IMG/VR virus record: IMGVR_UViG_3300042904_000085
Location: 1-64,000 of that record
Source: a virus
Direction: 5' to 3' (one strand)
Length of the DNA: 64,000 nucleotides
Shown here: piece by piece, positions 15,133-22,924 of the stretch
How the letters are laid out: every line of letters begins with the position of its first letter
Position numbering within the stretch: the stretch's first letter is position 1
Notes under the pieces: model-generated
Seen by the model: the letters and a program-made list of their open reading frames with translations, nothing else
The model's database searches: none
What the model was told of the DNA's origin: nothing
Made by a program: the position numbers and the translations under genes

Positions 15133-15305
15133 CCTACTGCGCCATGTGTCACCACGAGTACCTGAAGACTCGGCCGCGTTGCCCCGCCTGCGGCCACGTC
15201 CCAGCAAACAAGGAGAACCGCACAATCAACGAGCAGGACGACGACTTCACAAGACAGCTCAGTCTGGTAGCGAGTTCGGTCAATCGAAGGAGCCAGCAGC
15301 GATGA
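15123..15305 (+). CDS. Zinc-ribbon protein, 60 aa
   Basis: ATG follows GGAGGTGG. CAMC near residues 6-9 and CPAC near residues 22-25 form a typical zinc ribbon. It is immediately upstream of and ATGA-coupled to Ku, so it may be expressed with it and could be a partner. Confidence 0.7.
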   Translation: MPLTYCAMCHHEYLKTRPRCPACGHVPANKENRTINEQDDDFTRQLSLVASSVNRRSQQR

Positions 15306-16165
15306 GTGCTCGTGCAAATTGGAAAGGCAGCCTGTCCATCGGTCTTCTCAATATCCCCGTAGCCGTGTTCACGGCGACGGACGACGTCAACGACTTGCAG
15401 CTTAGGCTGCTCCACTCGAAGTGCGCAAACCCGATCAATCAGCCGAGGAAGTGCGTGCCCTGCGGCGTGGACGTCACGACGGACGACATCGTCAAGGGCT
15501 ACGAGATCGCCAAGGGTCAGTTCATCCAGCTCTCCAACGAGGAACTGGCCAACATCAAACCAACGTCCACGCACACCATCAACGTCGACAGCTTCACGCC
15601 CGTGAAGGACATCGACCTGATCTACTTCGACCGGCCCTATTACCTCGGGCCGAACGGACCTGTCGCCTACAAGCCCTACAAGGCTCTCCGCGACGGCATG
15701 AAGCGAACCGGCAAGGTAGCGCTCGGCGTCATCACCATGTATGGCAGGGACCATCTCATGGCCATCCGTCCCGAAGGCAGCGGCCTTGTGATGCAGCGCA
15801 TCCGTGAACGCCGCGAGGTGCGTGGCATCGAGATCCTGCCAGGATACGAGGAACTGGCCTCGGCTGCCGATGGGCCGCACGTCGCCATGGTGTCCCAGAT
15901 CATCGACAGCATGGAGCAGGAGTTCGATCCGGCTCTCCATGAGGACAGCTACCGGCGAGAGCTGCTCAACCTGATCGAGTCCAAGGTCGCTGGCATCGAA
16001 TACACCGCGCCAGTCGTCAAGGAAGCGCCGCCGACCGAGGACATCATGGAGGCTCTGACCAAGACGCTGGAGCAAGCCAAGTCCGGCAAGACCAAAAAGC
16101 GCATGGCGAAGGCCGAAGAGCCGGCGGCCGCGAAGAAGTCCAAGCGCAAGGCCGTAGCGGCCTAA
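15302..16165 (+). CDS. ku: Bacterial/phage-type Ku protein, 287 aa
   Basis: Ku homodimers bind double-stranded DNA ends for non-homologous end joining. Evidence: start WKGSLSIGLLNIPV, then CVPCGVDV, IVKGYEI, the FxRPYYLGP strand, and a core of about 240 residues of normal bacterial length. The last 27 residues are Lys/Ala-rich, as in bacterial Ku tails that bind DNA or ligase. Start is ATG 15302, overlapping the stop of the zinc-ribbon gene. Phage Ku is known from mycobacteriophages Omega and Corndog; here an ATP-dependent ligase is also encoded at 26262. Followed by a long hairpin. Confidence 0.95.
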   Translation: MSARANWKGSLSIGLLNIPVAVFTATDDVNDLQLRLLHSKCANPINQPRKCVPCGVDVTTDDIVKGYEIAKGQFIQLSNEELANIKPTSTHTINVDSFTPVKDIDLIYFDRPYYLGPNGPVAYKPYKALRDGMKRTGKVALGVITMYGRDHLMAIRPEGSGLVMQRIRERREVRGIEILPGYEELASAADGPHVAMVSQIIDSMEQEFDPALHEDSYRRELLNLIESKVAGIEYTAPVVKEAPPTEDIMEALTKTLEQAKSGKTKKRMAKAEEPAAAKKSKRKAVAA

Positions 16166-16169
16166 CAGT

Positions 16170-16232
16170 CTTGGGGTCGGGGCTAGTCATAACATTGATA
16201 CTCGCCCTATCAGTCCTAGCCTCGGCCCCAAG
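16170..16232 (+). terminator. 17-bp hairpin after Ku
   Basis: CTTGGGGTCGGGGCTAG at 16170-16186 pairs with CTAGCCTCGGCCCCAAG at 16216-16232 (two G-T pairs), loop of 29 bases. It starts four bases after the Ku stop. There is no T-run, so it may be a factor-dependent terminator or mRNA-protecting structure. Confidence 0.6.
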
Positions 16233-16262
16233 TTCACCAACAACCACACCAAGAGGACAGTA

Positions 16263-16670
16263 ATGAGGAAATTTGTACTTCTCGCAGCCTTGCTAGTTTT
16301 CGGCGCCACTCTGTCGGCGCAGTCGCTCGTGATCACCGTGAACGACGCCCTGAGCTTCGACTACAGGGACGACTACATGGCCGACTACGCGGTCCAGCGT
16401 TTCGAGGTGACTTGGGACTGCAATCCGGCGACAACTCAGTGTACCTTCCAGACGCTGAACACTACGCAGTTCAGGGACGCGCTGACACAGGACGGACACT
16501 CGTCATACCGCTACGTGCCGCCCTTCTCCAACGGCAACCATACCGTAGCTCTCAGGGCGTGCAACGCGTGGGGCTGCGGAGGTAGCTCGACCCCTTTTCC
16601 GTTCGCCTACGAAAACGTTAGCCCGCCGCCGGGAGTGCCTACCAACTTCCGGAAGGTTCCCCGTCAGTAA
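16263..16670 (+). CDS. Exported protein with fibronectin-like domain, 135 aa
   Basis: Residues 1-20 form a signal peptide (cleavage near LSAQS). The mature part has paired Cys residues (CNPATTQC, CNAWGC) and a beta-sandwich pattern ending NHTVALRACNAWGCG, typical of an FN3-like domain with disulfides. Stands alone between two hairpins. An exported phage protein outside the lysis genes is unusual; role unknown. Confidence 0.75.
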   Translation: MRKFVLLAALLVFGATLSAQSLVITVNDALSFDYRDDYMADYAVQRFEVTWDCNPATTQCTFQTLNTTQFRDALTQDGHSSYRYVPPFSNGNHTVALRACNAWGCGGSSTPFPFAYENVSPPPGVPTNFRKVPRQ

Positions 16671-16682
16671 TCGGTAACCAAG

Positions 16683-16718
16683 GGCCTGCAACGTATGCTT
16701 GTGTGTATGTTGCAGGCC
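16683..16718 (+). other. Hairpin in the leader of gene 16740
   Basis: GGCCTGCAAC and GTTGCAGGCC, a perfect 10-bp stem, enclose GTATGCTTGTGTGTAT. It begins 12 bases after one stop and ends 21 bases before the next ATG, so it is a terminator or a leader structure. Confidence 0.6.
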
Positions 16719-16739
16719 TATTTACACTAGGAGACTCTA

Positions 16740-17051
16740 ATGGAACCTGTTAAGCTCGGACGCATCATCAAGGGTGACAACGCTGGCAGAGACGCTGTCC
16801 ATATTGCCATAGCTCCTGTCAGGGCCGCCCAGATCCTCCAACCAGGCGAACGAATCGGCTTCGTAGATGAGGACCAGCTCCTCGTCGGCCGCGTGACTGA
16901 CTACGTTGGCATCGTTGACCCGTTCATGGGCAAGCCTGTCATGCCCGGACAGGACTTCTACATGTGCCTGTTCCCAGGAACCACCACGTCGCTCACGCAC
17001 GTGTGGAAACACCCGTCGTTCAAGGAAGAGGGCGAGCGTGTACTCCAGTAG
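16740..17051 (+). CDS. Hypothetical protein, 103 aa
   Basis: ATG after CTAGGAGACTCTA. Beta-rich (AQILQPGERIGFVDEDQLLVG), perhaps a small barrel; ends in the following gene's start region. Not recognised. Confidence 0.7.
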   Translation: MEPVKLGRIIKGDNAGRDAVHIAIAPVRAAQILQPGERIGFVDEDQLLVGRVTDYVGIVDPFMGKPVMPGQDFYMCLFPGTTTSLTHVWKHPSFKEEGERVLQ

Positions 17052-17301
17052 GTCTGAAGAATTCTTCGACGCGCTGAACGACGGATCCAAGAAGTGGCTG
17101 CAGGGTTTCGCCGCCGACTTCGGAATTCCATTCGAAAAGCTCATACGTGACTGCACAAACTGGGTCGTGAACGACGAGTACTTCTGGTACGAAAGCATGG
17201 ACAGCATCTCGACCCGCGAGTTTTGGAATCGCTTTGAGCAATACAGCGGCCTCAAGGTTACTGCCGACAAACGCATCTCGTTCTTCTCCTGCTCCTGCTA
17301 G
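17038..17301 (+). CDS. EFF-motif protein, 87 aa
   Basis: GTG 17038, with AAGGAAGAGGG upstream, gives a protein whose residues 7-12 are EEFFDA. A second similar patch, TREFWNRF, lies near residues 61-68. No zinc knuckle. The N-terminal position of the motif matches 24473, 25558, 37436 and 49500. Confidence 0.7.
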   Translation: MYSSRSEEFFDALNDGSKKWLQGFAADFGIPFEKLIRDCTNWVVNDEYFWYESMDSISTREFWNRFEQYSGLKVTADKRISFFSCSC

Positions 17302-17537
17302 TGCATAGGCGCAAGCTTCGGCAGATTCGTCGCAAGCTGCGAGAAGATCCTCAGCCCCTCACAGTCACTGAGTCTTTCCTAGAAGAGGCCACAGGGGACA
17401 GGGCCTATAACAGGCGCTGTCCGTACTGCCTGAGCCTCACACAGGTGGTCAATGGCCAATGTCAACGTCTCGAGTGCATCGTCAAACGGTCAGCCGACCG
17501 CATCAAAGACTGGCGAGAACGACAGCGTAAACGATGA
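17301..17537 (+). CDS. Basic zinc-finger protein, 78 aa
   Basis: GTG overlaps the previous TAG. Very basic first 15 residues (RRKLRQIRRKLRE), CPYC near residue 40 and a CQRLEC pair near residue 54 forming a zinc ribbon. Possibly RNA-binding. Confidence 0.65.
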   Translation: MHRRKLRQIRRKLREDPQPLTVTESFLEEATGDRAYNRRCPYCLSLTQVVNGQCQRLECIVKRSADRIKDWRERQRKR

Positions 17538-17655
17538 GCTGCTGACCTCATCCGCTGACATCGCTGTTAATCTGGCCACCCGAGAGCGCGGCCTACTTGA
17601 CTCGGCCACGATTGCTGAGTTAGAACAGTGGCTGGCAGAAACGAACAAGCCATGA
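17452..17655 (+). CDS. Hypothetical protein, 67 aa
   Basis: ATG after AGGTGGTCA inside the previous gene. Ser/Thr/Asn-rich first half, acidic helix at the end (IAELEQWLAETN). An 86-base overlap with the previous frame makes the start uncertain. Confidence 0.5.
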   Translation: MANVNVSSASSNGQPTASKTGENDSVNDELLTSSADIAVNLATRERGLLDSATIAELEQWLAETNKP

Positions 17656-18026
17656 CAGAAGCTGAGAAAAACGGCGAGTTCTGGGATGCGCTGACAGGGC
17701 CGAAAGTCTACCTAGAAAGGTCGCGCATTCGCTACCAAGACGAGCGCGACGACAGGATCTATCGCAGCAATGTCGTCTACGACGCGATGCGAGAACTAAT
17801 GAACGCAGCTCGTAGCAAGGGATACATCGCAAGCGAGTACATCAACAAATCTATTCAGGCCACCAGTAAAGAGTTCACCGCCGAAACGGTTGAACTAGCC
17901 AGATCTTACGCCTACTTCGCTGGCTGCGATGCTCGTCGCGCCTTCACAGTGGCACAGCTCGTGCTCGACATGTACGAGGAACACCAGAAACTCGGCGGTT
18001 TTCCTGTCGACTTCACAAAGCTATGA
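17652..18026 (+). CDS. EFW-motif protein, 124 aa
   Basis: ATGA coupling. Residues 9-14 are EFWDAL, another copy of the shared motif, at the N-terminus. The rest is helical with a YAYFAGCDARRAFTVA stretch. No zinc knuckle. Confidence 0.75.
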   Translation: MTEAEKNGEFWDALTGPKVYLERSRIRYQDERDDRIYRSNVVYDAMRELMNAARSKGYIASEYINKSIQATSKEFTAETVELARSYAYFAGCDARRAFTVAQLVLDMYEEHQKLGGFPVDFTKL

Positions 18027-18121
18027 CAGACTACGATCCATTCACACTGGAACTCCTGACCAAGCAAGGCTTTGACACGCCTGCCAAGCTGAACCTGCGC
18101 CTACGAGTGCTACTGACATGA
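18023..18121 (+). CDS. Tiny hypothetical peptide, 32 aa
   Basis: Held between two ATGA overlaps. Helical, with a basic end. Support is only the perfect coupling at both ends. Confidence 0.5.
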   Translation: MTDYDPFTLELLTKQGFDTPAKLNLRLRVLLT

Positions 18122-18312
18122 CAATCCGACACGAGCTGTTCAAGCGGCTAGAGATGACAGCTCCTGAACGCGAACAGTGCGAACGTGGGCAGTGCGCTGG
18201 CGAGTGGCACATCTGGACGCCTCAGAACCCTGACAAGTGCCAGTGCGGCGGGTTGACCAAATACGAATTCGGCGGCCTAACCTTGGTGCGAGAAGTATTG
18301 GAGGGACGATAG
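18118..18312 (+). CDS. Cys/His-rich small protein, 64 aa
   Basis: CERGQC near residue 21, H31 and CQCGG near residues 41-45 suggest a single zinc site. Both ends are coupled. Unknown function. Confidence 0.65.
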   Translation: MTIRHELFKRLEMTAPEREQCERGQCAGEWHIWTPQNPDKCQCGGLTKYEFGGLTLVREVLEGR

Positions 18313-18314
18313 TC

Positions 18315-18455
18315 ATGTCAGACGGACCCGAGTTCTACCAGACCGGCTACGGCAAACGGTTCTTCGATTCGCAACTGCCAGACCTGATCAAGCAACTGAC
18401 CAGAATCGCGGACGCGCTCGAGGCGATCCTGCGAAGCCGTGGAGAGAACGACTAA
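18315..18455 (+). CDS. Hypothetical protein, 46 aa
   Basis: ATG two bases after the previous stop. The second half is an amphipathic helix (DLIKQLTRIADALEAIL). Unknown. Confidence 0.55.
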   Translation: MSDGPEFYQTGYGKRFFDSQLPDLIKQLTRIADALEAILRSRGEND

Positions 18456-18658
18456 TGGAGCGCAAGGCTGAAGTTCAGATCAAGGGCCGCGACACTCACG
18501 TCACGTTCTTCGTCAAGGGTACTCCGACAGATCCTTACCTTGGCTGGAGCGGGCGCACTTTCGTCTTCAACGAATACGACACTGCCGTCGCTGAGCAACG
18601 TCGGTTCTTGGCCGACATGACCGACGAGGAGGCCCACCTCAAAGCCCAAGGCATGTAA
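18455..18658 (+). CDS. Hypothetical protein, 67 aa
   Basis: TAATG coupling. Beta-rich first half (KAEVQIKGRDTHVTFFVKG), acidic helix at the end with DMTDEEAHLK. A similar MTDDEAW phrase ends the protein at 18857, so the two may share a C-terminal motif. Confidence 0.65.
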   Translation: MERKAEVQIKGRDTHVTFFVKGTPTDPYLGWSGRTFVFNEYDTAVAEQRRFLADMTDEEAHLKAQGM

Positions 18659-18659
18659 T

Positions 18660-18857
18660 ATGTGCGACCCGAACAGCGACGACTTCCAAACGGTGGTAGC
18701 CCTGTCCAAGTCTGTCAAGGATAAGGCGCTATCACGCGCTCTCAGGATTATCGTGCGCGCTCATGACATACCAGCAGCTATCAAGGATGTCCTGCTGACG
18801 GCCGCCGAGAGGATGCTGGACGCCTACGAAGCCACCATCGGACGGAGATATCACTAA
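18660..18857 (+). CDS. Hypothetical helical protein, 65 aa
   Basis: One base after the previous stop. Helical throughout, no motif. Overlaps the next ATG. Confidence 0.65.
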   Translation: MCDPNSDDFQTVVALSKSVKDKALSRALRIIVRAHDIPAAIKDVLLTAAERMLDAYEATIGRRYH

Positions 18858-19522
18858 TGAGCGAGTTAACCCACGAGGACTGGGTTGCCAAGGGCAACGA
18901 GCTGGCTGAAGAGTGGACAACCGGTGCCAGGTCCCACGAAGAGATCTTCGAAAGCCTAAGCAGATGGATAAAAACATGCCCATCTAAGAACCGCTCTTTG
19001 AAGGGCATCAATATTCCGCCTGACATGTTCGAATACGTGAGGGCCAAAGGCAGAGAAAAGAGGCTCGAGGAAGAGGCGAAAAAAGAAGAAGATCTTGAGC
19101 GAATTGGCTTTGGAGAACGGGAAGAGGGCCAGACACCAGACCAGCGCGCACGACATGTGGCCAAGGCCGCAGCCCTCGTATCTCTCGAAGCCTTGTTTTA
19201 CGCCAAGGAAATACTGATTAACGAACTTGGCGATGTCGACGGCATGAAATACGCGCGTTCGCTGCTAATGCCATCGATTGGAAACCTTTCGGAAGTCGTG
19301 AATCGGCCCGATAGCCTGCAGCGCGGTATTGAAATTGAATACAACGACAGCGGCCTAGTCGTGTACTTCAAGCTGCGCCCAGTCATAGCCCATGAATGGA
19401 CCCAGAAGTACGGCAGGCAGTACAACGACCGCGACAAGGCCCTCGGTGAAATAGACAAGTTCCTCTACAAAATGACAGACGACGAAGCTTGGGACAGGGT
19501 CAACGGCAAGGATGATTACTGA
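18857..19522 (+). CDS. Hypothetical protein, 221 aa
   Basis: An N-terminal helical domain, a highly charged coiled-coil-like linker (REKRLEEEAKKEEDLERI, residues 75-92) and a C-terminal domain. DNA in the linker is AT-richer than its neighbours. MTDDEAWDR near the end echoes the small protein at 18455. Not recognised. Confidence 0.75.
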   Translation: MSELTHEDWVAKGNELAEEWTTGARSHEEIFESLSRWIKTCPSKNRSLKGINIPPDMFEYVRAKGREKRLEEEAKKEEDLERIGFGEREEGQTPDQRARHVAKAAALVSLEALFYAKEILINELGDVDGMKYARSLLMPSIGNLSEVVNRPDSLQRGIEIEYNDSGLVVYFKLRPVIAHEWTQKYGRQYNDRDKALGEIDKFLYKMTDDEAWDRVNGKDDY

Positions 19523-19725
19523 TGCCCAACTACAAGGTCATCGTTGACGTCGTGACAACCCGCTCGGTCTACAAGGTTATCAAGGCTGACAGCCCCGAAC
19601 AGGCGCTGGAAGAGGCCAAGGACCAGGAGGACGAGTGGCCAGAGTGGGACAACTTATACCAGCCTGAGACAGAGTGGAAGCTGGACCCAGAACTCTATCA
19701 GACTGACGAGGAGGCCGATGACTAA
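19522..19725 (+). CDS. Hypothetical acidic protein, 67 aa
   Basis: NYKVIVDVVTTRSVYKVIKA followed by DSPEQALEEAKD is the strand-strand-helix pattern of small phage proteins that I know only as domains of unknown function. Very acidic tail. Confidence 0.7.
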   Translation: MPNYKVIVDVVTTRSVYKVIKADSPEQALEEAKDQEDEWPEWDNLYQPETEWKLDPELYQTDEEADD

Positions 19726-19840
19726 GATCACCCTGACATGCTCCAAATGTCGGCAGCAATTCAGGGTTGATATCACTGACACGATCAGCTACGACCCTAA
19801 GAAGATGTGCCCCGACTGCAAGCGAGGACATCATGGCTAA
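19718..19840 (+). CDS. Zinc-ribbon protein, 40 aa
   Basis: CSKC near residues 8-11 and CPDC near residues 31-34: a minimal zinc ribbon. Overlaps both neighbours by 8 bases. Confidence 0.65.
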   Translation: MTKITLTCSKCRQQFRVDITDTISYDPKKMCPDCKRGHHG

Positions 19841-20204
19841 GGAAGTCTGGGTCTATCGGAACCTGCGCCATGGCAGGACTGCTCGGCCGCTCTACTCTGT
19901 CATGCAGAATGGCAGGGTTGTCAGGCGTGTCAGGCGCATCCTTCTGACCGGTTGCCGATTCGTGGTCAGGGAAGGCGGGCGCCTGCGAACCGTTCGCGAA
20001 GGCCGGAAGAACGTTCACGCGTTCGTGGTTGGCACACCTGTCAGCAGCGCTTACGGCACTGACAGGAACGGCAAGGACCTGCCAGCCAAGATCAGCTACA
20101 ATCCGTACAAAGCCAGCACCTTCATGTCAGGAGAACATCCCGTCAAAGGCGCGCGAGCCGTGCTCATCAACGAGCGCGGAGTATCGGCGTGCTATACCGA
20201 GTGA
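19833..20204 (+). CDS. Conserved phage protein (WVYRN...KNVHAFVVG family), 123 aa
   Basis: WVYRNLRHG at the start, then an Arg/Val-rich sheet and REGRKNVHAFVVG near residues 56-68. I recognise this as a common phage and prophage hypothetical family of about this length. Function unknown. Confidence 0.8.
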   Translation: MAKEVWVYRNLRHGRTARPLYSVMQNGRVVRRVRRILLTGCRFVVREGGRLRTVREGRKNVHAFVVGTPVSSAYGTDRNGKDLPAKISYNPYKASTFMSGEHPVKGARAVLINERGVSACYTE

Positions 20205-20217
20205 GGCGATACACATA

Positions 20218-20928
20218 ATGCTTGTGTCTATTGTGGAACGGAGCGGCGACCGCAAGCTCACACGCGACAAGAACGTCTCGGCAACCTGGGTGCCCCAACA
20301 GTCCTGCCACGAGGACTGCCCTCTCAAGCGGAACGGGTGCTACGCCGAGGTCAACAAGTCCGGCCTGCACACGCATCGCATGAATGGCAAGGCTCGCAGG
20401 CACAAGAGGAGTCTGGCAGACCTGCGAGTGATGCTGGCCAGGCAGGAGGCTGACGGCATCATCAACAAGCTGACCGGCAAGCGGCAGCTGCGCGTTCACG
20501 TCGTGGGCGACTGCGCAACGCCAGAAGCTGCTAAACTGGTAGGCGCGGCCATGGTGGCGCACGAGGCCAAGCATGGCAAGGCGGCGTGGACGTATACCCA
20601 CAGCTGGAGACGGATCCTGCCAAAGCACTGGCAGGGCGCGCGAGTGCTGGCAAGCTGTGAGACGCCCGATCAGGTCCGGCAGGCGCTGGCTCGAGGCTAC
20701 GCGGCCGCCCTGATAACGCCCCAGCACCCGTCGAACAAGGTCTATCAGTTTGGCGGGCTGAACATCGTGCCCTGCCCTGCCCAGTTCAAGGGTGGCAGGA
20801 CTCAGGTGACCTGCGAGGATTGCACATTGTGCAAGTCGCCGGCTATGCTCAGGGAGCGCAACCTCGTCGTCGGCTTCCAGCCTGACGGCGGCACGAAGAA
20901 CAAAGTGCTGAAGGTGATCAATGCCTAG
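20218..20928 (+). CDS. Cys-rich conserved phage protein, 236 aa
   Basis: SCHEDCPLKRNGCYAEV near residues 27-43 and CEDCTLCKS near residues 202-210 give two Cys clusters. The CPLxxxGCYAE phrase is shared by phage proteins of unknown function, including actinobacteriophage ones. ATACACATAATGCTTGTGTCT, a degenerate copy of the ACACAAG repeat, overlaps the start. A metal- or Fe-S-dependent enzyme is possible but unproven. Confidence 0.75.
   Translation: MLVSIVERSGDRKLTRDKNVSATWVPQQSCHEDCPLKRNGCYAEVNKSGLHTHRMNGKARRHKRSLADLRVMLARQEADGIINKLTGKRQLRVHVVGDCATPEAAKLVGAAMVAHEAKHGKAAWTYTHSWRRILPKHWQGARVLASCETPDQVRQALARGYAAALITPQHPSNKVYQFGGLNIVPCPAQFKGGRTQVTCEDCTLCKSPAMLRERNLVVGFQPDGGTKNKVLKVINA
20820..20834. 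repeat. TTGCAC-ATT-GTGCAA palindrome (in gene)
   Basis: Perfect copy of the 15-bp palindrome, inside the codons for the second Cys cluster (C-T-L-C-K) of the gene at 20218. Confidence 0.7.
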
Positions 20929-21106
20929 AAAAAAACTCAAGGAGTTCATCATTCCCTGCCGACTCACCTACACCGGCGAGGTAATCGTCAAGGGCACAGA
21001 CGAGGATGATGCCCTTGAGAGATTCGAACGCGGCGAGTTCGAATACGAGGACCGGCAGGAATGCGTCAACTGGGAAGCCAAGGGCAACGCTCGGCCAAAC
21101 GAATAG
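20921..21106 (+). CDS. Hypothetical protein, 61 aa
   Basis: Overlaps the previous gene by 8 bases. Starts MPRKK, as does the next gene; then IIPCRLTYTGEVIVKGTDEDDALERF, a strand-helix pattern like the protein at 19522. Unknown. Confidence 0.65.
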   Translation: MPRKKLKEFIIPCRLTYTGEVIVKGTDEDDALERFERGEFEYEDRQECVNWEAKGNARPNE

Positions 21107-21430
21107 ATGCCAAGGAAGAAGAAAATGGCTAAGACATTAGCGGGCGAATTCTTCGGAGAACTGGCAAAGCTGAACCGGAGGGGTGAGTGGAGTTACCCCT
21201 CCAGCGACGGCAAGAGAGAATACACCGCCATCCACCACGGCGACGGCAAGCTGTCCTGCAACTGCATGGGCTGGACGCGCCAGATCAAGTCGCACTTCGA
21301 GAGCTTCTGGCACAACGGCAAGAGTTATACTCTGGCTGGAACGTATCGCTTCTGCACGCACGTCGCGCAGAGCATCCCGAAGACCGGCGGCAAGGCAGAA
21401 ATTAGGGGAACAGACCTGTACGTACCATGA
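21107..21430 (+). CDS. SWIM-type zinc-finger protein with EFF motif, 107 aa
   Basis: GEFFGEL near residues 13-19 is a variant EFF motif. LSCNCMGW then RFCTHV (residues 47-51 and about 83-87) is a CxC...CxH SWIM zinc finger, a fold that binds DNA or proteins. The same finger opens the DNA ligase at 26262. Starts directly after the previous stop. Confidence 0.75.
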   Translation: MPRKKKMAKTLAGEFFGELAKLNRRGEWSYPSSDGKREYTAIHHGDGKLSCNCMGWTRQIKSHFESFWHNGKSYTLAGTYRFCTHVAQSIPKTGGKAEIRGTDLYVP

Positions 21431-21729
21431 CCCTCAAGATCACAGATCGGCACTACCAGTACATCGAGTCGGAGGACTTCGAGCGATACATCTCTGAGCG
21501 GTGGAACATCCGGTTCAGCGTTGCAAGAGATGAACATGTATCATTTGGGTCCTATCTGGCCTACGAGGATGTGCGCGGCAATCTCGACCGCTTCGACCGC
21601 GCAGACCTGTCCAACTTCCAGGTTGGCAAGTTGCCAGTCGGAAGCCGATTCACTCACACCCTGCTAAAGCACGCCATCGTGGATGGCGACTTGCAGCCCG
21701 GAAACGTGCTGATCTGCATCACGAAATAG
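21427..21729 (+). CDS. Hypothetical protein, 100 aa
   Basis: ATGA-coupled to the SWIM protein. Tyr/Phe/Asp-rich alpha/beta sequence, no motif. Last gene before the promoter at 21733. Confidence 0.7.
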   Translation: MTLKITDRHYQYIESEDFERYISERWNIRFSVARDEHVSFGSYLAYEDVRGNLDRFDRADLSNFQVGKLPVGSRFTHTLLKHAIVDGDLQPGNVLICITK

Positions 21730-21732
21730 CGG

Positions 21733-21761
21733 TTGACATTCCGATCGCGGTAGCGTAGGAT
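21733..21761 (+). promoter_or_regulatory. Promoter of the MoxR-VWA pair
   Basis: TTGACA at 21733, 17-base spacer, TAGGAT at 21756-21761. The 26-base leader holds CTACACACAAAACAGGAGTATTTTGTG, joining a repeat half-site, the ribosome site and the GTG start. Confidence 0.65.
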
Positions 21762-21787
21762 TCCTACACACAAAACAGGAGTATTTT

Positions 21788-22921
21788 GTGGACGAAACAC
21801 GACTGAAGATTCGCATTCTCGGCATCGCCCTGCAGGCCAACGTTCCCACCGTCATCGAATCCGATCCGGGTGAAGCGAAGAGCTCCATCATGGCGGAAGT
21901 GTTCAATTCCTACAGGTGGCCGTTCAAGATCGTGAACGGTTCCTACATGGATCCTACCGACGTCGGAGGCTGGCCCATCAACGACAACGGAGCAATCATC
22001 CGCCAGGCTCCGAAGTGGGCTGTGGACTTCTCCGAGAAAACGCTGGGCGAGGAATCCGCTGCCATCTTCTTGGAGGAACTGAATCTGGCTCCCAAGGCCG
22101 TTCAGAGCGCCTTCATGCGAGTCGTCCATGACCGTGAGGTTGGCGACATGAAACTGGGCGTCAACGTCCGTCGTGTCGCGGCCATCAACCCGCCCGAGAC
22201 GTCGGCCAACGGCTTCCTGTTCGACCCGCCGCTCGCCAATCGGTTCTTCCACCTCAAGTGGAAGCTGACCGTCGACTTCTGGACTCAGGCCATGATGGCC
22301 AACTTCCCGAAGATCGAAGCCCCCAGCCTGCCCGACTTCTGGGAGACGTATGTCCCGCAGTCGCAGGCAATCATCGCCGGCTTCATCATGCGCAAGAGCA
22401 ATTTGATGAAGGCCATCCCGTCCGATGAATCACAGCGCAGCGGGCCGTTCCCGACGCCGCGCTCGTGGACCATGGCTGCTCGGCTCTGGGCTGCCGCCGA
22501 CTCCATCGGTGCCGGTGAAGACGTTCGCCTCTCCCTTCTCGAGGGATGCGTCGGAACTGGCGCTGCTCGTGAATACCACACCTACCGCACCAGCATGGAC
22601 CTGCCGAAGCCCGAGGACATGCTGAAGGACCCGAAGAAGGTCGTCTGGCCGAAGCGTGGTGACCAGATCTACGCCGCCCTGTCATCGCTGGTAGGCTACG
22701 TGGCAGAGCGTGGCCAGCCTGACATCTGGGTCAAGTCATGGTCCGTCATGAACCACGTGGCCAAGACCCACCAGGACGTCGTCGTCGCCCTCGCGAAGCC
22801 GCTCGCCGCTCGCAGACCGGCAGGCGTGACCAAGCTGCCGGACAACTCCGAGATCGAGCACATGTACAACTCGGTCGTTCTCGCATCCCGAGTCAAGGCT
22901 GAAAAGGCTGCGAGCAAATAA
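21788..22921 (+). CDS. MoxR-type AAA+ ATPase, 377 aa
   Basis: MoxR ATPases remodel or load partners that carry VWA domains. Walker A is DPGEAKSS (residues 26-33), Walker B IFLEEL (93-98), with sensor-1 Asn in AAINPPE (131-137). GTG start 21788 has CAGGAG at correct spacing. The next gene, three bases on, is the expected VWA partner. Phages carry such pairs with unknown substrates. The middle 40% is mostly helical lid. Confidence 0.9.
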   Translation: MDETRLKIRILGIALQANVPTVIESDPGEAKSSIMAEVFNSYRWPFKIVNGSYMDPTDVGGWPINDNGAIIRQAPKWAVDFSEKTLGEESAAIFLEELNLAPKAVQSAFMRVVHDREVGDMKLGVNVRRVAAINPPETSANGFLFDPPLANRFFHLKWKLTVDFWTQAMMANFPKIEAPSLPDFWETYVPQSQAIIAGFIMRKSNLMKAIPSDESQRSGPFPTPRSWTMAARLWAAADSIGAGEDVRLSLLEGCVGTGAAREYHTYRTSMDLPKPEDMLKDPKKVVWPKRGDQIYAALSSLVGYVAERGQPDIWVKSWSVMNHVAKTHQDVVVALAKPLAARRPAGVTKLPDNSEIEHMYNSVVLASRVKAEKAASK

Positions 22922-22924
22922 CAC

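Noticed and set aside
15149-16075. 308-codon minus-strand open frame opposite Ku
   Set aside because: It is the mirror of a clear Ku gene, has a composition imposed by the other strand and no ribosome site. Same reasoning for the long minus frames at 37730-38548, 20167-20967 and 50572-51024.
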